Shown here: positions 59,015 to 64,000 of the stretch, one piece after another
How positions within the stretch are numbered: the first letter of the stretch is position 1
Layout of the letters: every line of letters begins with the position of its first letter
Assembly (NCBI GenBank): GCA_014873095.1
Contig: CP050848.1
Span: forward strand, 3,717,850-3,781,849
Direction of reading: 5' to 3'
Length of the DNA: 64,000 bases
Source: Planctomycetales bacterium ZRK34
GTDB lineage: Bacteria > Planctomycetota > Phycisphaerae > Phycisphaerales > Zrk34
The notes under the pieces: model-generated
The model's database searches: none
The model's input: only the letters and a program-made list of their open reading frames with translations
Told to the model about the DNA's origin: nothing
Program-made: the position numbers and the translations under genes

Positions 59015-60451
59015 TCATGCTCCTGCGGCATGTTTGAATCGAGGTGAGGCATGCGGGTGTCGCATGCTCGAAACCGACGGCGCGTCGTCGGCCGACAGCG
59101 CATCGGCGATCGCGCCGGTGATCAGCGCCGCGAGGTTGTAACCCCAGAAGCAGCCGTCGGTGGTCAGGCTGAGTCGACCGTGGTGTTCGTTGATCAGTTC
59201 GAGATTCAGCAGGCGATCGATCGACCGCTCGAAGCTCGGCAGGATGTTCAGCAGCTCGCCGCGCATGATGCCGTCGCCTTCGACCAGTTGATAAGCGCGG
59301 TTGAATCGGCGAGCCGCCGCCGGCTGGCGCGAGGCCATCACGCCGCTGTCATGACCAGCCTGCTGGGCTTCGATGAAGCCTTCGATGTTCATCGGGTTCA
59401 TGTATGACAGATCACCGATCTGACCGCCGCCGCCGCTGCCGAACCCGAGCGTGTCCATTCCGCCGCTGCGGGTCTGGTTGTACACGCCGCGCTCGCGATC
59501 GGCATGACCGAAATGATGGAAGCTGAATCGCCGCCAGCCGTGGCGCATGCCCATCAGTTCGTGGGCGGTGCGCATGAGTTGATATTCATGCTGCACATCA
59601 CCAAGCGATTCGACGCGGCCGAGTTTGATCTGCTTGACCAGGGCGCTGCCTTTCATGGGGATCAGCGCGTAACAACTCGCCGCCGTCGCGGGGGTCAGCG
59701 CCAGGTCGATTATGTCGTTGAACCATGATCGCTCGGTCTGACCCGGCAGGTTGTAAATCAGATCGACCGTGATGCTGTCAAAGCCCATGCGCCCGGCGGT
59801 CGTCAGCGTGTCGAATACCCGCTGTCGATCGGCGAGGCGGCCCACGCCCTGGCGCACGGCCGTGTTGAAACTTTGCACGCCGAAACTCAGTCGCGTCGCG
59901 CCGGCGCTTCGCAGCGTGTCCAGGTACGCTTCGTCCAATCCGTCGAATCGACACTCGACGGTGATTTCACAATCGCTGCGCAGCGGGTATCGATCACGGA
60001 TCGCGCCGATCAGTTGCGCCAGTTGGTCCGCCGGCAGGGCGGTGGGTGTGCCCCCGCCGAAGTAGACCGCCGAGAAGGGCGGCCCGCTCCGGGTCCAGCG
60101 CGTCTCCGCGTAGCGATCGATCTGCTTGAGCAGCGCGTCGGTATATGCCCGCAGGTCCGCCGATGCCGTCGCTTTGCGGAAAAACGCACAAAAACTGCAT
60201 ATCCGCTTGCAGAACGGCACATGCACATACATCACGCGCGGCTTGCAGGACGCTTCGGTCAGCCGCTGCTCCAGCCAGGCGCCTGCCCGCGGCGGTGGAG
60301 CCGATTGTGAAGGCAACCCCGCGTTGGCTTCCATGTGCCCGCGAATCCGCCGGTCAAACCACTGCCAGACCGGCCGGCCCGCATCACGTCGCCGCGCCGC
60401 TTCCGCCAGCGTGTCGTCATCGATCGGAGGTGCCTGGGGGTGAGGGTGCAT
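59015..60451 (-). CDS. hutW: Heme-degrading radical SAM methyltransferase HutW/ChuW-like
   Basis: 478 residues. HemN-like radical SAM core with C81/C85/C88 in CKRICSFC, GGGTPTALP near 130 and FGVQSFN. The C-terminal HemN-type domain includes FGSGGGGQIG. ChuW/HutW proteins open the porphyrin ring without oxygen to release iron. The start ATG follows GGAAG; a TTG lies two codons upstream. The operon context (hutX before, hmuTUV after) separates it from coproporphyrinogen dehydrogenase HemN. Confidence 0.85.
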   Translation of the reverse strand: MHPHPQAPPIDDDTLAEAARRRDAGRPVWQWFDRRIRGHMEANAGLPSQSAPPPRAGAWLEQRLTEASCKPRVMYVHVPFCKRICSFCAFFRKATASADLRAYTDALLKQIDRYAETRWTRSGPPFSAVYFGGGTPTALPADQLAQLIGAIRDRYPLRSDCEITVECRFDGLDEAYLDTLRSAGATRLSFGVQSFNTAVRQGVGRLADRQRVFDTLTTAGRMGFDSITVDLIYNLPGQTERSWFNDIIDLALTPATAASCYALIPMKGSALVKQIKLGRVESLGDVQHEYQLMRTAHELMGMRHGWRRFSFHHFGHADRERGVYNQTRSGGMDTLGFGSGGGGQIGDLSYMNPMNIEGFIEAQQAGHDSGVMASRQPAAARRFNRAYQLVEGDGIMRGELLNILPSFERSIDRLLNLELINEHHGRLSLTTDGCFWGYNLAALITGAIADALSADDAPSVSSMRHPHASPRFKHAAGA

Positions 60452-60483
60452 GTTCAACTTCCATCGTGCATGGGGTTACAAAA

Positions 60484-61041
60484 TCACTCGGCCAACGCGA
60501 AGCGATCGCGGATCGCCTCCCACTGGGCGCGGCGTTTGGGCTTGGGGTCGCTTCCGCCGAACGTGACGAACACCTTGAACGCCGCTTCGCCATCGGTGTT
60601 GTAGAACTGAAAACTCAGCGTCGATTGGCTGTCCATGTGGCCGGGCTTTTCGATGGCGAACACGTGCGCCAGCGTGTCCGGCAGCAGGTGCATGTCGATC
60701 GACTTGGTCTGCACGTTGAAGTAAGGCCCGGTCCGGCTGAAATTGCCGAACTGCCCGAACGCCTCCAGCACACCCGAAGCATTGGCGAACACCACATGCA
60801 CATTCTCCAGCGACTCGAAGCTGCGGATGATCGCTTCCCACTGTGAAACATCCAGCGGCGTGACCTGGTCGTTGGGCAGAATGTTGATGACTTCAATCTC
60901 GCGCAAACCATACTGACGCGCCAGCACGGAGGTCATCTGGCTGCGGTCCAGTTCGTAGCTGCGCCGGGCGGCGTCGATGCGGCGGGGCCGGGGGGCGTCG
61001 AGTTCGATCTCGACACGCTGACGGGTTCCGAGGGTGGCCAT
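60484..61041 (-). CDS. hutX: Heme-utilisation carrier protein HutX-like
   Basis: 185 residues. AAAGGA precedes the ATG. VFANASGVLEAFGQFGNFSRTGPYFNVQ and HLLPDTLAHVFAIEKP match the HutX/HuvX (ChuX) family of cytosolic heme carriers that hand heme to the degrading enzyme. The first ~50 residues are more variable. It precedes hutW by 33 bases and follows hemP. Confidence 0.85.
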   Translation of the reverse strand: MATLGTRQRVEIELDAPRPRRIDAARRSYELDRSQMTSVLARQYGLREIEVINILPNDQVTPLDVSQWEAIIRSFESLENVHVVFANASGVLEAFGQFGNFSRTGPYFNVQTKSIDMHLLPDTLAHVFAIEKPGHMDSQSTLSFQFYNTDGEAAFKVFVTFGGSDPKPKRRAQWEAIRDRFALAE

Positions 61042-61247
61042 GTCGCTTCCTTTCGTGTCACGTTGCGGTTCGTGTTGAATCCGGCGACCGGCCGTCAGGT
61101 CAGTCGCCGAGTGGCTCGCTGTTCGGTCACCCACCAAACAGCGGAGACGTAGTAACAACAACCGGAGCGCAAGCGGTGATTCGCTTGGGCGCTCCCTGGC
61201 TGGCATGGGCTGGCTGGGTTGAGCCGACGGTGGTGGGGCGAGTCGGT

Positions 61248-61430
61248 TTACTTGTTGAGGATCAGTTTGCCATTTCGGGTCACACGGAGCCGATAGATTT
61301 CACCGTCGTGACGGATTTTCAGTTCGCGGCCGTCGCCGAGCAGACTGCGGGAGTCGACCATCGGCGTCGGCGCGGGGGCCGGGTCGCTTTCGGGGTCAGA
61401 CGGCCTGTCGCTTGAAGCATCTATCTGCAT
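61248..61430 (-). CDS. hemP: Hemin uptake protein HemP
   Basis: 60 residues. The last 37 (VDSRSLLGDGRELKIRHDGE then YRLRVTRNGKLILNK) show the HemP/HmuP signature. The Pro/Asp-rich N-terminal 23 residues are extra; an internal ATG at 61361 would give the core alone. HemP is a small regulator or partner of heme uptake. First gene after the Fur-like box; 206 bp separate it from hutX and hold no gene I can support. Confidence 0.87.
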   Translation of the reverse strand: MQIDASSDRPSDPESDPAPAPTPMVDSRSLLGDGRELKIRHDGEIYRLRVTRNGKLILNK

Positions 61431-61495
61431 TTCGATGTCTGATTAGCGGCGGTGTTCATCCGCATGTGAAACCGTTTCTGCATGCGATACGTGTG

Positions 61496-61523
61496 ATTTT
61501 AAGCCACCTGGGCCGGTTGTCAA
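61496..61523 (-). promoter_or_regulatory. Consensus-like promoter before hemP
   Basis: On the minus strand TTGACA (61523-61518), a 16-bp spacer and TAAAAT (61501-61496), about 65 bases before the hemP start. A second candidate -10, AATAAT (61553-61548), lies one base before the Fur-like box and matches the arrangement at 52982-53005. Confidence 0.55.
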
Positions 61524-61529
61524 TAGAAA

Positions 61530-61546
61530 TTGCGACTCAATCTCAA
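61530..61546 (-). promoter_or_regulatory. Fur-like box of the heme operon
   Basis: On the minus strand TTGAGATTGAGTCGCAA, equal to the box at 52989-53005 except for one base in the right arm. It begins one base after AATAAT and lies six bases upstream of the TTGACA element. Confidence 0.65.
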
Positions 61547-61548
61547 AA

Positions 61549-62883
61549 TTATTCGAATTGGGTCGGCTCCGTCGCCAGGCGATCGGTCATGGTCACCATG
61601 TCCGTATCGTTTTCCGCAGGCGTCTGCTCGATGCGCAAGGCGATCAGCGTCTGGTCATCGATTGCGGCACTGTTGACGGAGAAATGACTGACCGCGGAAT
61701 TGATCGCAGCCACCGCGTGATGGGCCGTCGGGGGCATCGGTAACTGTCGCAACACCTGATCCAGGCGGCCGATGCCGAAAAACTCGCCGTCGGTTCTGCG
61801 TGCTTCGACGATGCCATCGGTGTAGAGCATCAGCAGATCGTTGGGTTGCATCGTCAATTCAGTCTGATGGTACTCGGTGTCCATCTGCAGCGCGAGCGGT
61901 TGATATCGCGCATCGCCGAGGCCGACAATCTGATCGTCGGCAAACTGGATCAGACGCGGGGCGTGGTGTCCGGCTGAGGAATACGTCAATTGCCTGGTCG
62001 ACGGATCGATCACGCCGCAGAACGCCGTGACGAAGACGCCGTGGTTGTTGAGGCCGAGTTCGACGAGGTGGTGATTGATATTCGTCAGCAGGGTTGCCGG
62101 GCTGGCGCAGCGTCGGCGTTCAACTTCAACGAGGGTTCGCACCACCGCCATCAGCACCGCCGCCGGCGCCCCCTTGCCGCTGACATCGGCAATCAACACG
62201 CCAAGTCGCCCGTCCGGCAGTTCGGTCACGGTGTAGTAATCCCCGCCGGCATGACGGGCCGGCTGATACGACGTGGCGATGGAAACGCCGGCCGGTATCG
62301 GGATCGCCGACGGCAACAGCCATCGCTGAACATTCGCCGTCGCCTGTAATTCACGATCCAGCTCCTGCTTTGTTTCTTCGACGCGCCGGACCATCTCCTG
62401 GGCCTTGATCGCCCGATCCAGCAGGCCGCTCATCATCGCCAGCCCGCAGAGGTCCTGCTGGTTGGCTCGCAGTTTCGAACTCAGCAGAATCACCATCTCC
62501 GACGTCTCGCCTTCATCGAACACCGGAAACGCCATCAGATCGCGCACGTCTTCAAGCAGTGCGAAGGCGGGGTCCGATGGCTCAAGCGACACATCGGTCA
62601 TCCACTCCAACTCGCTGCCGTACAGCAGATGCGCCAGCAGGCCGCCCTCGGCGGTCTGTTCGGTGTGACACGGTCTGAATCGGGCGTCGTCGTTGTTCCA
62701 CACCTCCGCACGGACAATGCGGTACCGCGGTGCTTCAAGATCGCGGCGGCTGACGATCAGGGCGCGTTCGACATTGAACTGACTGTGGACGTATCCGCTG
62801 AAGACCCCCATGAGATCATCGAGGTTTGCCATGCGGCTCATCACCCGCATCATGGTCACCGTTGTGTCGACGTCCCACATCAT
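61549..62883 (-). CDS. GAF/PP2C (RsbU/SpoIIE-like) serine phosphatase
   Basis: 444 residues. N-terminal GAF-like sensor domain (about 15-170), a coiled linker (RRVEETKQELDRELQATANVQRWLLP), then the PP2C/SpoIIE catalytic domain with metal-binding AGGDYYTV, ADVSGKGAPAAVLMA, SSAGHHAPRL and TDGIVEAR. Such enzymes dephosphorylate anti-anti-sigma factors in partner-switching pathways. AAGGAG lies just upstream; of two adjacent ATGs, the second (62880) has better spacing. Its end lies next to the hemP regulatory region. Confidence 0.88.
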   Translation of the reverse strand: MMWDVDTTVTMMRVMSRMANLDDLMGVFSGYVHSQFNVERALIVSRRDLEAPRYRIVRAEVWNNDDARFRPCHTEQTAEGGLLAHLLYGSELEWMTDVSLEPSDPAFALLEDVRDLMAFPVFDEGETSEMVILLSSKLRANQQDLCGLAMMSGLLDRAIKAQEMVRRVEETKQELDRELQATANVQRWLLPSAIPIPAGVSIATSYQPARHAGGDYYTVTELPDGRLGVLIADVSGKGAPAAVLMAVVRTLVEVERRRCASPATLLTNINHHLVELGLNNHGVFVTAFCGVIDPSTRQLTYSSAGHHAPRLIQFADDQIVGLGDARYQPLALQMDTEYHQTELTMQPNDLLMLYTDGIVEARRTDGEFFGIGRLDQVLRQLPMPPTAHHAVAAINSAVSHFSVNSAAIDDQTLIALRIEQTPAENDTDMVTMTDRLATEPTQFE

Positions 62884-63000
62884 GCTCTCCTTGAGACAGT
62901 GGCGAAGAAACAGAGCCGACGGGCCGCGAGGCGTGCTCGCGAACCACCCAGTGGGGACTAATCAGGTGGTGCTGCCCGCCGGCTCGAGCGGGGGTTGAGG

Positions 63001-64000
63001 CTATGGCTGATTCGGCTTGTCATCGGCTTGGTCGTCGGGGGTGGGGGCAGGGTCGGGGTCGGGTTCAGATTCGGGGTTTTGCCAGCCGCCGCCGAGGGCC
63101 GCGTAAAGCTGAATCTGGTTGGTCTGCTTGGTGAGGTTCAGCGTGATCAGTCCTTGCTGCGCGTCGAACAGCGACCGCTGGGCGTCGAGCACCGCGAGGT
63201 AATTGTCGATGCCTTTTTCGTAGCGGGCGCGGGACAGGTCATACGTTTTGGCCACCGAGTCAACCAGCGACTGCTGGGCAGCCAGTTGCTCGTCCACCGT
63301 GCCGCGCACGGCCAGCACATCGGCGACATCGCGGAAGCCCGCCTGAATCGATCGTTCATATTCAGCCACGGCGATCTCGCGATCCGCCTTGCTGACTTCG
63401 ACCGCCGACCAGGTGCGCGGGTCGAAGATCGGCATCACGACCTGCGGTCCGTAGCTCCACACGCCCGAGCCGGACTTGAACAACCCCGACAGATCGCTGC
63501 TGGCTGTGCCCGCGGCGGTCGTCAGCGAGATGCGCGGGAAAAATGCAGCCCGGGCGGCGCCGATGTTGGCGTTGGCGGCTTTGAGTCGAAGCTCCGCGGC
63601 GGCGATGTCCGGGCGATCCAACAGTACTGCTGACGTGATGCCCGGTTCGATCCCGCGCGGCGATTGCACCTGCGACAACTGCTTGGGGTAAAGCGATTCG
63701 GGGACCTTCTGGCCGGCCAGCAGGTCCAGCGCGTTGATGTCCTGTGCGACGAGCTGCGTGTACAGCGCGACTGAGCGGCGGGCGTTGTCGACCTGCGTCT
63801 GTGCACGATACAGATCGAGTTCAGGAACCAGCCCGCGCTCCAGTCGGCGGCGGACCAGGTCGTACGCATCCTGCTGCGCCTTGAGGGTATTCTCCGCGAC
63901 GCGAAGGCTTTCGCGATCGGCGGCCAGCAGCATGTAGGTGCCGGCGAGTTCAGACACCAGCATGATCTGCGTGCCGCGCCGGGCCTGCTCGGTGGCGAAG
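63001..64000 (-). CDS. TolC/NodT-like outer-membrane efflux protein, partial
   Basis: The frame is open to the window edge; about 332 C-terminal residues are visible. Repeated helical-hairpin segments (RRRLERGLVPELDLYRAQTQ, AELRLKAANANIGAARAAFFP, YERSIQAGFRDVADVL, DAQRSLFDAQQGL) and LLDRPDIAAAE are characteristic of outer-membrane efflux proteins of the NodT group. The tail after ALGGGWQNP is Asp/Pro-rich. It would form the exit duct of an RND or ABC efflux pump coded beyond the window. Confidence 0.88.
   Translation of the reverse strand, partial: FATEQARRGTQIMLVSELAGTYMLLAADRESLRVAENTLKAQQDAYDLVRRRLERGLVPELDLYRAQTQVDNARRSVALYTQLVAQDINALDLLAGQKVPESLYPKQLSQVQSPRGIEPGITSAVLLDRPDIAAAELRLKAANANIGAARAAFFPRISLTTAAGTASSDLSGLFKSGSGVWSYGPQVVMPIFDPRTWSAVEVSKADREIAVAEYERSIQAGFRDVADVLAVRGTVDEQLAAQQSLVDSVAKTYDLSRARYEKGIDNYLAVLDAQRSLFDAQQGLITLNLTKQTNQIQLYAALGGGWQNPESEPDPDPAPTPDDQADDKPNQP

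Overview
The window is high-GC DNA that looks like a planctomycete, most probably of the class Phycisphaerae. This is an inference. It rests on three formylglycine sulfatases, tandem DUF1080 domains, a sigma factor resembling the Rhodopirellula/Verrucomicrobium family, a FecR-type anti-sigma protein, PEP-CTERM surface proteins paired with pseudopilin-like proteins, an insertion in MiaB, and dispersed repeats of a kind I associate with planctomycetes. Genes lie on both strands in short operons. One tRNA (Pro, GGG) is present. I see no rRNA, CRISPR array, integrase or transposase.

Layout. 1-11 kb: end of a membrane glycosyltransferase-like gene, a triple DUF1080 protein, a GspE-N-like protein, a bifunctional-nuclease family protein, an AlkA-like glycosylase, miaB, a hicAB toxin-antitoxin pair, ygfZ and a fucose-isomerase-like gene. 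11-16 kb: CPBP protease, sulfatase, then a 5' fragment of a DUF1992 gene cut off by a lower-GC araC/SnoaL/SDR cassette. 16-29 kb: housekeeping genes (tsaB, der, phoB-phoR-phoU, tRNA-Pro, trxB, rpsP-trmD-rplS), with a sulfatase and an envelope operon of a conserved protein, a lipoprotein and an RDD protein. 28.8-37 kb: esterase/SMP-30 fusion, CDF metal exporter, two divergent NRAMP-like transporters lacking the usual metal motifs, and a sulfatase. 36.8-37.6 kb is gene-free and rich in repeats. 37.6-46 kb: PadR/HAAS pair, a lipoprotein and SGNH hydrolase, a porin plus pentaheme cytochrome operon, an esterase and a low-GC SUKH-like gene. 46-51 kb: comM, followed by a 3.5-kb cassette (sigma factor, FecR protein, PEP-CTERM protein, pseudopilin) that ends in a second copy of the comM 3' end. 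51-64 kb: SGNH hydrolase, a locus of two convergent operons (PEP-CTERM/pseudopilin/metalloprotease against hemP-hutX-hutW-hmuTUV), a PP2C phosphatase and a partial TolC-like gene.

Most interesting points. (1) The heme-uptake operon and the PEP-CTERM/metalloprotease operon face each other, and each starts with a nearly identical 17-bp Fur-like palindrome (16 of 17 bases equal) placed one base after a -10-like hexamer. This suggests one iron-controlled system in which surface-sorted proteins and a secreted protease feed a heme importer. (2) The sigma/FecR cassette is flanked by a 92-bp direct repeat of the comM 3' end whose four differences are all synonymous, as expected for a site-specific insertion. 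Inside it, the FecR regulator and the secreted PEP-CTERM protein carry the same C-terminal domain.
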